DNA from: Peptococcaceae bacterium
GTDB lineage: Bacteria > Bacillota > UBA994
Length of the DNA: 41,468 nucleotides
Direction: 5' to 3'
Assembly: GCA_018334055.1 (NCBI GenBank)
Contig: JAGXSS010000053.1
Span: 1 to 41,468 of the forward strand
Within the stretch, counting starts at the first letter, position 1; the number at the start of each line of letters is the position of its first letter. Below are positions 1 through 10,051 of this stretch, piece after piece. The notes beneath the pieces were generated by a model that did no database searches, was not told where the DNA came from, and was given only the letters and a program-made list of their open reading frames with translations. The translations under genes were made by a program, and so were the position numbers.

Positions 1-330
1 ATCCTCACCGCCGAAGGCGAACGCCAATCCAATATCCTCATCTCCGAAGGGCGTAAACAAGCCACCATCCTCGAGGCCGAAGGAGCGAGAACGCAAGTCA
101 TCCTCGCTGCCGAGGCCGAAGCCGAGGCCATAATCAAAATCAATGAGGCGCGGGCGCGTGGACTGAGCATGCTCAAGAGTGTGAACCCCGACCAGGCCTT
201 GCTGACCATCCAGGGTTTTGATGCCCTGCGTGAGGTCGCCAAAGGTCAGGCCACGAAGATTATTATACCGAGCGACCTCGCCGGCCTAGCGGGGACGCTC
301 AAGGCCCTAGTCGAAATAGTGAAGGATTAA
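1..330 (+). CDS. SPFH/band-7 (stomatin-like) membrane protein, C-terminal part
   Basis: This is the last 109 codons of a gene that begins before the window, read in frame 1 and ending at TAA 328-330. The visible part is an Ala/Glu-rich amphipathic helix with repeated AEGE/SEGRKQ/EAEGA units, followed by a short hydrophobic C-terminus. This is the pattern of the coiled-coil tail of stomatin/prohibitin/QmcA-like SPFH proteins, which oligomerise at membranes and organise microdomains or proteases. The N-terminal membrane anchor and SPFH domain are outside the window, so the subfamily cannot be told. It converges on the minus-strand HD gene, whose stop codon starts at the next base, leaving no room for a separate terminator. 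Confidence 0.8.
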   Translation: MLTAEGERQSNILISEGRKQATILEAEGARTQVILAAEAEAEAIIKINEARARGLSMLKSVNPDQALLTIQGFDALREVAKGQATKIIIPSDLAGLAGTLKALVEIVKD

Positions 331-993
331 TCATGGGCAGGTGAGCGGGGGCATGGTCAATGCCCCCGCCTCTTCTTTGGCAAAGTGGGCAAAAAACTCA
401 TCAATGCGGCCTAGCCTATATTCCATCTCACGGCGGCTCAAGTCATAGTTCAGCCCCGCCAAGGCGCGTTGCCGCCACAGAAGGTCCTCGTTGTGATAAA
501 ATTGGATGGTCTGGCTTTGATTGCGCCCTTGGTGTTTTGACCAGTGGAACGCCAGCCAGACAGCGCTGCTGCCAAAATGATCTAAGGCGTCGGCATCTTG
601 CACGAGGAGCACTTCGGCAGAGAAGGGATGCCTGTCGCTATTCTTCCCCCCCTGACATGGCCGCCGATAGTGGTTGGCGACAATGTCGGTGACCTTTGCT
701 AACTCAGCGGGAGTAAAGAGATGCGGTATTTCGGCCTCTATTACTTCCTTGCCGCCTCGGCCGTGGCCGAAACCGCTGCATTCGGCCTTGCCCACATCAT
801 GCAGGAAGGCGCCGATGTAGAGGGCCTCGGCATCTACCTTTAAACCCATCGCCCTAGCTAAAGCACCCGCCAGAGCGGCGGTGCGCAGCCCATGGTAGTA
901 CCGGTAGCCAATCTCTAAGGGAGTGGCGTCGGCCTGCTGCATTTTCTCTGCACCCCAAAGCAGGATTTTTTCTTTGTCCACACGTATCACCAA
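331..993 (-). CDS. HD-domain phosphohydrolase, function unknown
   Basis: A protein of about 220 residues with an HD metal-dependent phosphohydrolase fold. His34 (YYHGLRTAA) is the likely first metal ligand, and His65-Asp66 (GAFLHDVGKAE) is the HD pair. Further on, ANHYRRP and QDADALDHFG match the second half of the metal site in YedJ/uncharacterised HD hydrolases, which act on phosphate esters or nucleotides. The true substrate is not predictable. The start is uncertain: TTG 993, GTG 990 and GTG 981 are all in frame and none has a strong ribosome binding site. It is divergent from yedF; an extended -10 promoter lies just upstream at 1017-1022. Confidence 0.75.
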   Translation of the reverse strand: MVIRVDKEKILLWGAEKMQQADATPLEIGYRYYHGLRTAALAGALARAMGLKVDAEALYIGAFLHDVGKAECSGFGHGRGGKEVIEAEIPHLFTPAELAKVTDIVANHYRRPCQGGKNSDRHPFSAEVLLVQDADALDHFGSSAVWLAFHWSKHQGRNQSQTIQFYHNEDLLWRQRALAGLNYDLSRREMEYRLGRIDEFFAHFAKEEAGALTMPPLTCP

Positions 994-1016
994 CCATCAA
1001 AATATCACCATCACAA

Positions 1017-1022
1017 ATTATA
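1017..1022 (-). promoter_or_regulatory. Extended -10 promoter for the HD gene
   Basis: On the minus strand TATAAT is preceded by TGG, giving the extended -10 form TGnTATAAT. No good -35 is seen 17 bp upstream. The expected transcription start is about 15-20 bases before the HD start codon, so the mRNA leader would be very short. Confidence 0.45.
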
Positions 1023-1048
1023 CCATACCGACATGAAGGAGGAATACC

Positions 1049-1657
1049 ATGAAAGTCATCAACAATTGCGGTCTTAGCTGCCCCGAGCCGGTTATCCAAA
1101 CAAAAAAAGCCCTCGCCGAACTCGAAGGCGGCAGCCTAACCTGCCTCGTGGACAACCCCATATCGCGCGAAAATGTCCTTAAATTTGCCAGGAGCCAGGG
1201 CTGTACCACCACCGTGAGCGAAGAAGGCGGGATCTTCAGCATCGTCATTACCAAGACCGAGGGGCAGCCGGAGCGCGCGGAGCCACCAGAGAAACGGTTC
1301 CCGTGGACAAACGCCGGCGCACCGACGGCGTACCTCATCGCCGCCGATGAACTCGGGCGGGGCGACGGAACTCTCGGCCAAACACTGATGAAGACCTACC
1401 TCTACGCCCTGAGCGAAAGCCAAAACACCCCGGGGCCCTTGCTCTTTGTCAACGCCGGTGCCAAATTAACCTGCCAAGGTTCTCTGCACCTGCCGAGCCT
1501 CGAGCGCCTTGCCGCCAAAGGTTTCACCATCAAGACCTGCGGCCTGTGCCTCGACTTCTATGGCCTGAAGGATAGCCTGGCTATAGGCGAAATTACCAAT
1601 ATGTATGCCATTATCGAAGCCCTCGAGCAGGCGGCCAAGGTAGTCACCCTTTCCTAG
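1049..1657 (+). CDS. yedF: YedF-like protein: TusA sulfur-carrier domain plus DsrE-like domain
   Basis: A 202-residue two-domain protein. Residues 1-72 are a TusA/SirA-like domain with the signature Cys11-Pro-Glu-Pro14 (CGLSCPEP), whose cysteine carries persulfide sulfur in TusA. Residues about 90-202 form a DsrE-like domain with Cys residues in TCGLCLDFYGL, followed by GEITNMY, a motif typical of proteins named selenium metabolism protein YedF. That family often neighbours selenium genes, but none is visible here, so a general sulfur or selenium transfer role is an inference. The start ATG 1049 is preceded by a perfect AAGGAGG eight bases upstream. It converges with dapF, with three bases between the stops. 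Confidence 0.85.
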   Translation: MKVINNCGLSCPEPVIQTKKALAELEGGSLTCLVDNPISRENVLKFARSQGCTTTVSEEGGIFSIVITKTEGQPERAEPPEKRFPWTNAGAPTAYLIAADELGRGDGTLGQTLMKTYLYALSESQNTPGPLLFVNAGAKLTCQGSLHLPSLERLAAKGFTIKTCGLCLDFYGLKDSLAIGEITNMYAIIEALEQAAKVVTLS

Positions 1658-1660
1658 GAC

Positions 1661-2473
1661 CTATCGTCCTTCCACCGCGTGGTAGGCACCGCTAAACACC
1701 TTTTCCGCCGGACCGAGCATGTAAATGCAGCCGTCATCGTGGTTCCACTCGATATGGAGTTGCCCGCCGGGGAGAGCGACCGTGGCCGCGCGGGGAGAGA
1801 AACCCAGCAGGTTCGCGGCAACTAAGGCGGCACTGGCTCCGGTACCGCAGGCCAAGGTGGCACCTGCCCCTCGTTCCCACACCACGAGCCGCAAGAAATC
1901 CGGCCGCATGACTTCGACAAAATCTACATTAACACCCTCGGGGAAAAGCTCATGCCGCTCAATCTGCCGCCCCTCCCCCATGTAGTCCACGCCGGCGAGA
2001 CTAGGGACAAAGATGACGAGGTGGGGAACGCCGGTGTTCACCACCAGACCTTCATAGCTAGACTGCAGGGTAACTACGACTACCTTGCTCGGCGCAACGA
2101 GCGGCACACCCATGTTTACTTTTAAAAGGTCCGCCTGCTGACCACGGGGGATAACCTCTATGCTGTAAATGCCGGCTAAGGCCTCGATGGTGACCATATC
2201 CCCTCGCGCGCGCCCGGCCTCGTAGACATACTTGGCCACGCACCGCAGGGCATTGCCGCATGACTCGGCCTCGCTGCCGTCAGCGTTAAAAATCTGCATC
2301 CGACAATCGGCCCGCGTCGAGTGACGGATGAGCACCAAACCATCGGCCCCCACCCCGAAGTGGCGATGACAGATGGCTGGCGCGAGGCGCTGGGGGCTAA
2401 CGCTTAGACATTCTTCCCACAGATCGACAATGATGAAGTCGTTGCCTAGGCCATGCATCTTGGTAAATTTCAC
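1661..2473 (-). CDS. dapF: Diaminopimelate epimerase
   Basis: Converts LL- to meso-diaminopimelate for lysine and peptidoglycan synthesis in the cytosol. Of 270 residues, the N-terminus KMHGLGNDFI is the family hallmark. Both catalytic cysteines are present: Cys72 in ESCGNALRC and Cys209 in LACGTGASA. The start is GTG 2473, behind AAGAGGTG and just before KFTKMHG; longer in-frame starts would add sequence unlike the family and run into purK. It begins 26 bases after the purK stop with no terminator between, so it is probably the last gene of the purine operon, an unusual place for a lysine/cell-wall gene. It ends three bases from the convergent yedF stop. Confidence 0.95.
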   Translation of the reverse strand: MKFTKMHGLGNDFIIVDLWEECLSVSPQRLAPAICHRHFGVGADGLVLIRHSTRADCRMQIFNADGSEAESCGNALRCVAKYVYEAGRARGDMVTIEALAGIYSIEVIPRGQQADLLKVNMGVPLVAPSKVVVVTLQSSYEGLVVNTGVPHLVIFVPSLAGVDYMGEGRQIERHELFPEGVNVDFVEVMRPDFLRLVVWERGAGATLACGTGASAALVAANLLGFSPRAATVALPGGQLHIEWNHDDGCIYMLGPAEKVFSGAYHAVEGR

Positions 2474-2499
2474 TGCTAGCACCTCTTTCCTAGGCACTA

Positions 2500-3642
2500 T
2501 TATACTATAGACCGCCGCAAAACACCTTCTACCCAGCTCTTGGCGCATTCCGGGTCAGTAGTGCGCAGGAGCAAATGCCCCATCTTGCGGCGCTCTTCGG
2601 GGGCGCCGCTTTTGCCATAGAGATGTACTTGGCCGGCCAGTTGGAGAGTCGCCCAATTTTCGCGGACACTGTCCATGTCCCGGCCGAGGATGTTGACCAT
2701 GACCGCCGGGTAGAGCAAATCTGTTGCACCGAGGGGGAGGCCGGCTACCGCGCGCACAAATTGCTCAAACTGCGAGGTATAACAGGCCCCGAGTGAAAAA
2801 TGCCCAGAGTTGTGCGGACGTGGGGCGAATTCGTTCACGATTACGCCGCGGGCGGTGACAAACATCTCCACCGCCAGGATCCCCACTAAATCGAGAGAGT
2901 TGGCAATGCCCAAGGCATAGGCGAGCGCTTCTTGTTCTACCTGTTGGCTTACCCTGGCCGGCACAATAGTTGTGGAGAGGACATTCTCGCGATGCCTATT
3001 TTCGGCCATGGGAAAGAGAGTGCTCTCCCCCGAGGCCCGGCGGGCAATAATAACCGAGACCTCCTGCACCAGCTCGATAAACTCCTCCACCACCCATGAG
3101 CCGCCGCGAGCCACCATGGCCAACCCCGCGCTCAGCCCGTTGCCGTCGCGCATGACCAGCTGACCCTTGCCGTCGTAGCCTCCCGTGGCCGATTTAAGTA
3201 CGGCCGGCAGACCAACTTCGGCTACGGCCGCCGCCAAATCTTCCTCGGCATGAACCACCCGATAAGGAGCCACGGGGAAGCCATGCGCTACTAAGTGGCC
3301 TTTTTCTAAGATGCGGTTTTGCGCAATCGCCAAGATACGGCTGCCCTGAGGGACATGATGATGCTCCTCCAAAGCGCGAATGACCTCGGCCGCGATGTTT
3401 TCGAATTCATAGATCACAAGGTCTGCTTGGCGAGCCAAGGCGAAAGCCGCCGCCGGGTCACTTAGCGAGCCAATAACTTGCCCATCGCAGACCTGCCCGC
3501 AGGGTGAGGCGGGAGTGGGGTCGAGACAGAGCACTTTGTAGCCCATGGACTTGGCGGCCATGGCTGTCATGCGCCCCAGTTGCCCGCCGCCGAGAATGCC
3601 TATGGTCGAGCCCGGCGGCAGCGGTAAAGACGGGCTTTTCAC
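2500..3642 (-). CDS. purK: N5-carboxyaminoimidazole ribonucleotide synthase
   Basis: ATP-grasp enzyme that uses ATP and bicarbonate to carboxylate AIR to N5-CAIR; PurE then rearranges the product. The 380 residues start with the nucleotide-binding loop [13 protein letters not shown] and contain [11 protein letters not shown] (ATP-grasp loop) and [12 protein letters not shown] (metal and substrate binding). The start is GTG 3642, which overlaps the purE stop as GTGA; the 32 upstream in-frame codons overlap purE and do not resemble the family. The overlap implies translational coupling with purE. Length is usual for PurK. Confidence 0.95.
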   Translation of the reverse strand: MKSPSLPLPPGSTIGILGGGQLGRMTAMAAKSMGYKVLCLDPTPASPCGQVCDGQVIGSLSDPAAAFALARQADLVIYEFENIAAEVIRALEEHHHVPQGSRILAIAQNRILEKGHLVAHGFPVAPYRVVHAEEDLAAAVAEVGLPAVLKSATGGYDGKGQLVMRDGNGLSAGLAMVARGGSWVVEEFIELVQEVSVIIARRASGESTLFPMAENRHRENVLSTTIVPARVSQQVEQEALAYALGIANSLDLVGILAVEMFVTARGVIVNEFAPRPHNSGHFSLGACYTSQFEQFVRAVAGLPLGATDLLYPAVMVNILGRDMDSVRENWATLQLAGQVHLYGKSGAPEERRKMGHLLLRTTDPECAKSWVEGVLRRSIV

Positions 3643-4124
3643 TCGAGCACCAGCCTCTCTACTTGTAAGGCAAGTTCTTGCCGGCGCTCGAGCAATCTCT
3701 CGCGCAAAGTGCAATCGTTTAGGGCCAGAATCTGACAAGCCAAGAGAGCCGCATTCTTCGCTCCGCCGGCCCCAATCGCCACCGTAGCCACCGGAACGCC
3801 GGCGGGCATTTGCACAATGGAGAGGAGCGAGTCGAGCCCCTGTAAGTGCAGACTCGGCATGGGTACACCGATTACGGGCAGAATGGTCTTGCCGGCCACC
3901 ATCCCCGGCAGGTGCGCCGCCCCCCCCGCCCCGGCGATGATGACCTTGATGCCCCGGTCGCCGGCGGCACCGGCAAAGGCAAATAACAAGTCAGGGGTGC
4001 GGTGCGCCGAAACCACTCTTTTTTCGTAAGCTACGGCCATTTCATCTAAAATTTGGCATGCCGCCTGCATCACCGGCCAATCCGATTGACTGCCCATGAT
4101 TACTGCCACCTGCGGAGCCGTCAT
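3639..4124 (-). CDS. purE: N5-carboxyaminoimidazole ribonucleotide mutase, class I PurE
   Basis: Moves the carboxyl group of N5-CAIR to C4, giving CAIR. The 161-residue protein shows the class I signatures GSQSDWPV near the N-terminus, SAHRTPD (with the catalytic His) and [11 protein letters not shown]. The presence of purK next door agrees with class I, which needs N5-CAIR as substrate. The ATG start overlaps the purD stop as ATGA, and its own stop overlaps the purK GTG. purE and purK usually lead purine operons in Bacillus-type organisms; here they lie near the end. Confidence 0.95.
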   Translation of the reverse strand: MTAPQVAVIMGSQSDWPVMQAACQILDEMAVAYEKRVVSAHRTPDLLFAFAGAAGDRGIKVIIAGAGGAAHLPGMVAGKTILPVIGVPMPSLHLQGLDSLLSIVQMPAGVPVATVAIGAGGAKNAALLACQILALNDCTLRERLLERRQELALQVERLVLE

Positions 4125-5368
4125 AAAACTACCCCCTCGCCAATATCGGTGCGAAAACGCATGCTAGGAAACGAGATGGCCGCAAGCCCTTGGTAAGCCC
4201 GTTGGCGAGCGCACTCCATGCCGGCACCTCTCCCCAAGACATTGAGCACGCGACCGCCACCGGTGACCAGTTGCTCATCGCTAAGCGCTGTTCCCGCCTG
4301 AAAGACCAAGCAGCCCGCGGCCCGTGCCTGCTCGATGCCCGTAATGGGCAGACCAAAGGACGGCAAGTGGGGGTAATCTCCACCGCAGGCTACCACCAAG
4401 CAGGCACTATCTGTCGACCATTCCGGAGGGTCCTCAGGCAGCATCCCGTTCGCCGCCTGACTAAGGTAGAGCAGCAAGTCGCTCTCTAGTTGGCTCATGA
4501 GCACCTGGCATTCCGGGTCGCCGAAACGCGCGTTGTATTCTAAGAGCTTAACGCCCTCCCCAGTGATCATCAGCCCGAGGTAGATAATGCCGCGGTAATC
4601 TAACCCCTCCCATAGAAGGCCCCGCAAAGTCTTCGCGGCAATGGAATCTATCGCGGCGAGCTCATCTTGGCCTATCCACGGCACCGGCGAGTATGCCCCC
4701 ATGCCCCCGGTGTTTGGCCCCCGGTCGCCGTCTTCTAGGGCCTTGTAGTCCCGTACCGGCGGCAGAAGGTGATAACGCCGGCCATCAGTGAGGGCGAGCA
4801 CGCTGACCTCCCGTCCCGACAAAAATTCCTCCACCACCATCGGTTGCTCGAGGGGCGGGATGCTTCGGGCGGCCAGGGCCTCGGTACGGGTCCCAGCCAC
4901 CACCACCCCCTTGCCCGCCGCCAACCCATCGACTTTCACCACCACCGGTAAGGGGCAATCCGCTAGGTAATCCGCCGCCGCCGCCCTATCAGAAAATACC
5001 AGGTGCCCTGCGGTGGGTATGCCGTACTTGTTCATAAAATCCTTAGCGTAGGCCTTGCTCCATTCGAGGCGCGCCCCCGCCCGGTGCGGCCCCAAGACCC
5101 GGCACCCCGGCGCTCCGGCACGCACCGCATCGGTCACTCCGGCAGCCAGGCAAGCTTCGGGCCCGATGACCACGAGGTCAATGCCGAGTGTCTGCACGAG
5201 CTTCAACACGGCCTCTGGGTCTAGAATGTCGCCGGCGATGTTTTCCCCATGTTCCGCGGTGCCCGGATTACCCGGAGAGATATAAAGCTTCTGCAAAAGT
5301 GGGCTCGCGGCGATTTTCCAAGCGAGAGCATGCTCCCTGCCCCCACTGCCGAGTATGAGCACCCGCAT
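4121..5368 (-). CDS. purD: Phosphoribosylamine-glycine ligase (GAR synthetase)
   Basis: ATP-grasp ligase joining glycine to phosphoribosylamine, the second step of de novo purine synthesis. Of 415 residues, the N-terminus is [15 protein letters not shown], followed by [14 protein letters not shown] (ATP-grasp), [12 protein letters not shown] (glycine and substrate loop) and [12 protein letters not shown] (metal-binding). Two adjacent ATGs (5371 and 5368) are possible; MRVLILG is the commoner beginning. GAAAGGCGG upstream serves as the ribosome binding site. The gap to purH upstream is only about 20 bases, and its stop overlaps the purE start. Confidence 0.95.
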   Translation of the reverse strand: MRVLILGSGGREHALAWKIAASPLLQKLYISPGNPGTAEHGENIAGDILDPEAVLKLVQTLGIDLVVIGPEACLAAGVTDAVRAGAPGCRVLGPHRAGARLEWSKAYAKDFMNKYGIPTAGHLVFSDRAAAADYLADCPLPVVVKVDGLAAGKGVVVAGTRTEALAARSIPPLEQPMVVEEFLSGREVSVLALTDGRRYHLLPPVRDYKALEDGDRGPNTGGMGAYSPVPWIGQDELAAIDSIAAKTLRGLLWEGLDYRGIIYLGLMITGEGVKLLEYNARFGDPECQVLMSQLESDLLLYLSQAANGMLPEDPPEWSTDSACLVVACGGDYPHLPSFGLPITGIEQARAAGCLVFQAGTALSDEQLVTGGGRVLNVLGRGAGMECARQRAYQGLAAISFPSMRFRTDIGEGVVL

Positions 5369-5393
5369 CATAGTACCGCCTTTCTATCTATGC

Positions 5394-6935
5394 TCAATGT
5401 TTAAAATGCCTCTCCTTGGTATGCAACATGGCCAGACCATAGGCATTAGCCACGGCTATGGACTCCGCGTCGCGGAGCGCCCCACCCGGTTGAATGACCG
5501 CCACAATCCCCGCTCGGCCGCAAACCTCGAGCACATCGGGCAAAGGAAAGAAGGCTTCCGACGCCAGCACTGCCCCTTTTACTCCTGCACCGGCGCGCTC
5601 GATCGCCTGGCGCGCAGCATCGATGCGGTTCGGCTGACCGGTGCCGATACCGATGGTCGCTCCCCCCTTGGCGATGACAATGGCATTAGATTTGACATGC
5701 TTGGCCACCACCCAGGCAAACAAAAGGTCACTTTCTGCGGCCGGAGTCGGTTGGGCCGCGGTCACCACCTGCCATTGCTCTGTCGTGCCCCAAGTGTCGG
5801 GCGTCTGCAGGAGGTAGCCTCCGGCGATGCTCCGCACCTCCCAGTTACCCCCGGCGGCCCTTGCCTCCCCCTCTGCACTATCGTCTAGGGCGAGCAAGCG
5901 GAGGTTCTTTTTTGTGCCCAAGATTCGCCGCGCTGCTCCGGTGAAACAGGGCGCGACCACAACCTCGAGAAATATCTTGCTGAGGGCCTCTGCTGTTACT
6001 TCGTCCACCTCGCGGTTAAGGGCGACGATACCCCCAAAGATAGAGATGCGATCCCCCGCTTCGGCCTTTAGGTAGGCTTCATGGATCGTTTCGCCCATTG
6101 CCACGCCGCAGGGAGTGGCATGCTTGACGACCGCAACCGCCGGGCAGGTAAACTCGCTGACCACGGCCCAGGCTACGTCCGCGTCGGCGATGTTGCAGTA
6201 AGACAATTCCTTGCCTTGCAGTTGTTCGGCGCGGGCCAACCCACCCTGAGCGAGGGCGGTGGCATACAGCGCCCCTTCTTGATGCGGGTTTTCGCCGTAG
6301 CGCAAAGGCAGAACCAAGTTAAGGGGCAGACCCATCTGTGCGGGTAATGCGCTCTCACCAAAGGCTCGCCAGAGGTACTGACTGATGATGCTGTCGTAGT
6401 AGGCGGTGGCCAAGAGCGCCTCGGCGGCGAGCCTTTGCCTTAGGGATGTTGAGACTGCGCCATGCTCACGCAACTCACCGAGGACCGCGCCATACTGTTT
6501 GGGGCTGGTGACTACGGCTACAAAAGCATAGTTCTTGGCCGCTGCCCGCACCATGGCGGGCCCGCCGATATCTATATTTTCGATGGCTTGCGTCAGGCTG
6601 TGCTCGCCACTTACAGTTTCGGCAAAGGGATAGAGATTGACCACCACGATATCTATGGGTGAAAGACCATGGGCTTTGGCGCTCTCCTCATCGCTTTCAT
6701 GGCCGCGGCGCATGAGGATGCCGCCGTGGATTAGTGGGTGCAGTGTCTTTAGCCTACCCTCCATCATCTCCGGAAAGCCAGTCACCGCTCGGACTTCGGT
6801 GACGGCAATGCTGTGCGCACGGAGCAAGGAAGCCGTGCCACCGCTCGAGATAATTTCGTACCCTAGTTCAATTAAGCCCCGCGCCAAATCGGCCACGCCA
6901 GATTTATCGTACACACTGATGAGAGCCCTTTTCAT
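5394..6935 (-). CDS. purH: Bifunctional AICAR formyltransferase/IMP cyclohydrolase
   Basis: Catalyses the last two steps to IMP: 10-formyl-THF-dependent formylation of AICAR, then ring closure. The 513-residue protein has the N-terminal cyclohydrolase (MGS-like) domain with ALISVYDKSG, ISSGGTASLL and TGFPEMMEGRLKTLHP. The C-terminal formyltransferase domain carries the catalytic Lys-His pair in VVKHATPCG and LRYGENPHQ. The start ATG overlaps the purN stop as ATGA. Length and domain order are normal, with no sign of damage. Confidence 0.97.
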   Translation of the reverse strand: MKRALISVYDKSGVADLARGLIELGYEIISSGGTASLLRAHSIAVTEVRAVTGFPEMMEGRLKTLHPLIHGGILMRRGHESDEESAKAHGLSPIDIVVVNLYPFAETVSGEHSLTQAIENIDIGGPAMVRAAAKNYAFVAVVTSPKQYGAVLGELREHGAVSTSLRQRLAAEALLATAYYDSIISQYLWRAFGESALPAQMGLPLNLVLPLRYGENPHQEGALYATALAQGGLARAEQLQGKELSYCNIADADVAWAVVSEFTCPAVAVVKHATPCGVAMGETIHEAYLKAEAGDRISIFGGIVALNREVDEVTAEALSKIFLEVVVAPCFTGAARRILGTKKNLRLLALDDSAEGEARAAGGNWEVRSIAGGYLLQTPDTWGTTEQWQVVTAAQPTPAAESDLLFAWVVAKHVKSNAIVIAKGGATIGIGTGQPNRIDAARQAIERAGAGVKGAVLASEAFFPLPDVLEVCGRAGIVAVIQPGGALRDAESIAVANAYGLAMLHTKERHFKH

Positions 6936-7561
6936 CTGTCCTGCACCTCACTGATTTTCACTCTTCGCCCCTCTAGGCCCAGCCTGCCTTCGCCAAAGAG
7001 CTTAATCGCCTGCGGGTAGAGAGTTTTTTCTACTTGGGCCACCCGCGCCGCCAAAGAACCCGGGGTATCAGCCGCCAAAACCGGCACTGCAGCCTGCAGG
7101 ATGATGGGCCCAGAATCTGCTCCTTCGTCAACAAAGAACACTGTCGCCCCGCTAACCCGGCAACCATAGGCCAGGACCGCGCTATGGACCTTTAGCCCAT
7201 ACATGCCGCGCCCGCCAAAAGCAGGCAGCAGGCTGGGATGAATATTCATGATGCGCCCCGAAAAAGCGCTGACGGTTTCTCGCCCCAGCATGGAGAGGTA
7301 CCCTCCCAAGACCACCAAATCAACCTCGGCCTCGCGTAAGGTTTGACAGAGGCAAGCATCAAAGTCCGCGGGCGAGGCAAAGTCCCGCGGGCGGATGACC
7401 AATAGAGGCAGTTTATGTTGCTTGGCCCGCTCTAACGCCAAAGCCTCGCGGCGCGAGCTGATTACGAGGGCAATTTCGGCATGGAGAGAACCACCGGCGA
7501 TGGCGTCGATGATGTTTGCCAGAGTGCTGCCGCCCCCCGAAACTAAGACTGCCAGACGCAG
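6932..7561 (-). CDS. purN: Phosphoribosylglycinamide formyltransferase (apparent CTG start)
   Basis: Transfers formyl from 10-formyl-THF to GAR. The frame gives [16 protein letters not shown] (phosphate-binding loop), [13 protein letters not shown] (catalytic Asn-His region), and a later stretch ending [13 protein letters not shown] with the catalytic Asp. The GGGS loop must be included, yet between it and the in-frame stop at 7574-7576 there is no ATG, GTG or TTG. Only CTG 7561 (preceded by GGGGGTGAG at good spacing) or CTG 7555 is available. I therefore place the start at CTG 7561, giving 209 residues, a normal PurN length. It overlaps the 3' end of purM by 19 bases, so coupled initiation is plausible. 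An internal TTG at 7441 would remove the substrate loop and is not credible. A base error here is the alternative. Confidence 0.85.
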   Translation of the reverse strand: MRLAVLVSGGGSTLANIIDAIAGGSLHAEIALVISSRREALALERAKQHKLPLLVIRPRDFASPADFDACLCQTLREAEVDLVVLGGYLSMLGRETVSAFSGRIMNIHPSLLPAFGGRGMYGLKVHSAVLAYGCRVSGATVFFVDEGADSGPIILQAAVPVLAADTPGSLAARVAQVEKTLYPQAIKLFGEGRLGLEGRRVKISEVQDR

Positions 7562-8592
7562 AAGCTCACCCCCTCACCCCGAACCACCCGGCCCACGCTG
7601 TAACATGTTTCTCCCCCCAAAGCGAGCTTGTCCGCTACCTGCAGAGCGTCTTCGGCCGCCACGACCATAATGAAGCCGATCCCCATATTAAAGGTGCGAA
7701 ACATTTCTTCCTCGGCTACTTGGCCGAGCTCGGCCAGCCACGAAAATATAGCGGGCCGCGGCCAATTATTAGCCACAATCTCGGCCCCCAGTCCCTCGCC
7801 TAGGACCCGCGGGATGTTCTCGGTAAACCCGCCGCCCGTGATGTGCACCATGCCCTTTATCAGCCCCGCGCGCGCGAGGGGTAAAACTGTTTGCACATAG
7901 ATGCGGGTCGGCCTGAGCAGCGCCTCCCCCACCGTCGTGCCGAGCGCGGGGACGAAATCAGCTAACCCGCATCTAGCCACCTCAAATACTATCTTTCTCG
8001 CCAAGGAATACCCATTGCTGTGGAGGCCGCTCGAGGCTAGGCCAAGCAAAACATCCCCCTCTTTGATGTGTCGGCCATCGACCAACTGTTCTTTCTCGAC
8101 CACGCCCACGGCAAACCCCGCCAAATCATACTCGCCGGGCTGGTAAAACCCGGGCATTTCGGCCGTCTCGCCGCCGAGCAGAGCACAGCCGGCCTCTCGG
8201 CAACCCTCGGCCACCCCCTTGACGATGGCGGCCACTTGTTCCGGCTCGAGCCTGCCTAGGCCAATGTAGTCCAAGAAGAAAAGAGGTTCGGCCCCACTGA
8301 CCAAGATATCGTTGACCGACATGGCCACCAAGTCGATGCCCACAGTGTCATGCCGGTTCATCATGAAGGCGACTTTGAGCTTGGTGCCCACCCCATCTGT
8401 TCCGGACACCAAGATGGGCTCGTTATAGCGGCCGAGGGCAAAGAGCCCGCCAAAACCGCCGATGTCGCTTTGCACTTCAGGGCGGAAGGTGGACCGCACC
8501 GCTCGCTCTATCAGCTTGACAGCTCGATTGCCGGCGGCCACGTCCACCCCAGCCTGCTTGTAGGTCAGGCCCTGTGGTTTATCCACGCACAT
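7543..8592 (-). CDS. purM: Phosphoribosylformylglycinamidine cyclo-ligase (AIR synthetase)
   Basis: Closes the imidazole ring of FGAM with ATP to give AIR. The 349-residue protein begins [17 protein letters not shown] and contains [16 protein letters not shown] (ATP-binding), [12 protein letters not shown] and [13 protein letters not shown], all classic PurM motifs. The start is ATG 8592 with AGAGGA eight or so bases upstream; the longer open frame only reads antisense or overlap sequence inside purF. It overlaps the purF stop by 14 bases and the purN start by 19 bases, so purF-purM-purN form a tightly coupled block. Confidence 0.95.
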   Translation of the reverse strand: MCVDKPQGLTYKQAGVDVAAGNRAVKLIERAVRSTFRPEVQSDIGGFGGLFALGRYNEPILVSGTDGVGTKLKVAFMMNRHDTVGIDLVAMSVNDILVSGAEPLFFLDYIGLGRLEPEQVAAIVKGVAEGCREAGCALLGGETAEMPGFYQPGEYDLAGFAVGVVEKEQLVDGRHIKEGDVLLGLASSGLHSNGYSLARKIVFEVARCGLADFVPALGTTVGEALLRPTRIYVQTVLPLARAGLIKGMVHITGGGFTENIPRVLGEGLGAEIVANNWPRPAIFSWLAELGQVAEEEMFRTFNMGIGFIMVVAAEDALQVADKLALGGETCYSVGRVVRGEGVSFCVWQS

Positions 8593-10051
8593 CACCCCAA
8601 TCCTCCTCTGCCCGTCTCGCTTCCGCCCTCTCTTCATGGGGCAAGGGCAGGGGGTATTCCCCGGTAAAACATCCGAGGCAAAATTGTCGCTGCCCGCCCG
8701 CAAGCACCTTAAGCATGCCCTCCTTGCTCAGGTACCCCAGGCTGTCCGCTCCGATCATCCGGCGGATACCCTCCGTGTCGTAGCGCGTAGCCACTAACTC
8801 CACCGTTGACGGGGTATCAATGCCAAAGTGGCAAGGCGCAATGTAGGGTGGACAGCTCACGCGAACATGGATTTCACTTGCACCTGCCTGCCGAAGGGTG
8901 CTGACGAGCAACTTCATGGTCGTGCCGCGCACAATGGAGTCGTCGATGATGATTATGCGCTTCCCCCGCACCACGCTCGGGTTCGGGGTGAACTTGAGGC
9001 GCACCTTGAGCTCACGCAGCGCCTGCCCCGGCTGAATAAAGGTGCGCCCCACATAGCGATTTTTGACCAAGCCTTCCACATAGGGCAACTGCGAACAAGC
9101 GGCGTAACCGATGGCTGCCGGGGTGCCCGAATCCGGCACACTGATCACTAGGTCAGCTATAACGGGCTGTTCTTCCGCTAAACGTCGGCCCAAGGCGACG
9201 CGAGCCTCGTAAACATTCTGGCCGTCGATGATGCTGTCGTTACGGGCAAAATAGACATATTCAAAAATGCACGAGCTTGGCTTTGCCTCCGCAAAGCGGC
9301 TAAAATGCACCCCGGTGTCATCGATCACCACCATCTCGCCCGGCTCGACATCGCGCCAGAGCTCGCCACCGAGGGCCTCGATGGCCGCACTCTCCGAAGC
9401 GAGGATATACCCATCCCCAATGCGCCCCAGGCAGAGGGGTCTAAACCCCTGCGGGTCGCGCACCCCGATGAGCTCGTTATTAGTGCACAAAACCAGACTG
9501 TAGGCGCCCCGCACTTTATTTAGAGCCATAATCAAAGCTTCTTTGAGATCAGCTGTGAGATACTGCCTTAAGAGCACGAGAATCAATTCGCTGTCGCTGG
9601 TCGTGCCAAAGACCGCGCCTTGCGCCGCCAGTTCGGCCTTAAGCCGCTCCATGCCGACGAGATTACCATTGTGGGCCAGTGCCAAGGGAATGGTTCGACT
9701 AGGGGAACCGTCCCCCTGGTCGTAGTCCCCGCTGTCGTAAAGGGGTTGGCTGTTGTCTAGGTCGGAAGGGCCGGCGGTGGAGTAGCGCACATGGCCAAGG
9801 GCGATGTGCGGATTGGTAGCGGCGAGAGCGGCGATATGACTTTCATTAAAAGCCTCGGACACTAGGCCCAGCCCCTTATGCAAAGCAATGCCCTCGCCCG
9901 CGCTGACGGCTAGACCGGCACTCTCCTGCCCGCGGTGCTGCAAAGCAAAAAGCCCAAAATAGCCAAGTCGCACCACATCGAGCCCGCGGGCAAAGATGCC
10001 CAGTACGCCGCATTCCTCCCGCAGCTTATCGTCTACGGCGACATGTGGCAT
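8579..10051 (-). CDS. purF: Amidophosphoribosyltransferase, iron-sulfur type with propeptide
   Basis: First committed enzyme of purine synthesis: PRPP plus glutamine to phosphoribosylamine. The start ATG 10051 follows GGAGAGGAG; an ATG six codons earlier lacks a site. The 490-residue product has a 13-residue propeptide before Cys14 (EECGVLGIF), the N-terminal nucleophile of the class II glutaminase. The PRPP loop is [10 protein letters not shown], about residues 369-378. Cys261 ([10 protein letters not shown]), Cys407 (APCHFGID), Cys458 and Cys461 (CLGC) match the four [4Fe-4S] ligands known from the Bacillus subtilis enzyme, so an oxygen-sensitive cluster is expected. Its 5' end overlaps purL by 19 bases. 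Confidence 0.96.
   Translation of the reverse strand: MPHVAVDDKLREECGVLGIFARGLDVVRLGYFGLFALQHRGQESAGLAVSAGEGIALHKGLGLVSEAFNESHIAALAATNPHIALGHVRYSTAGPSDLDNSQPLYDSGDYDQGDGSPSRTIPLALAHNGNLVGMERLKAELAAQGAVFGTTSDSELILVLLRQYLTADLKEALIMALNKVRGAYSLVLCTNNELIGVRDPQGFRPLCLGRIGDGYILASESAAIEALGGELWRDVEPGEMVVIDDTGVHFSRFAEAKPSSCIFEYVYFARNDSIIDGQNVYEARVALGRRLAEEQPVIADLVISVPDSGTPAAIGYAACSQLPYVEGLVKNRYVGRTFIQPGQALRELKVRLKFTPNPSVVRGKRIIIIDDSIVRGTTMKLLVSTLRQAGASEIHVRVSCPPYIAPCHFGIDTPSTVELVATRYDTEGIRRMIGADSLGYLSKEGMLKVLAGGQRQFCLGCFTGEYPLPLPHEERAEARRAEEDWGDVRG

Noticed and set aside
1656-1670. Terminator shared by yedF and dapF (AGGAC/GTCCT)
   Set aside because: Only a five-base stem overlapping both stop codons and no T-run on either strand.
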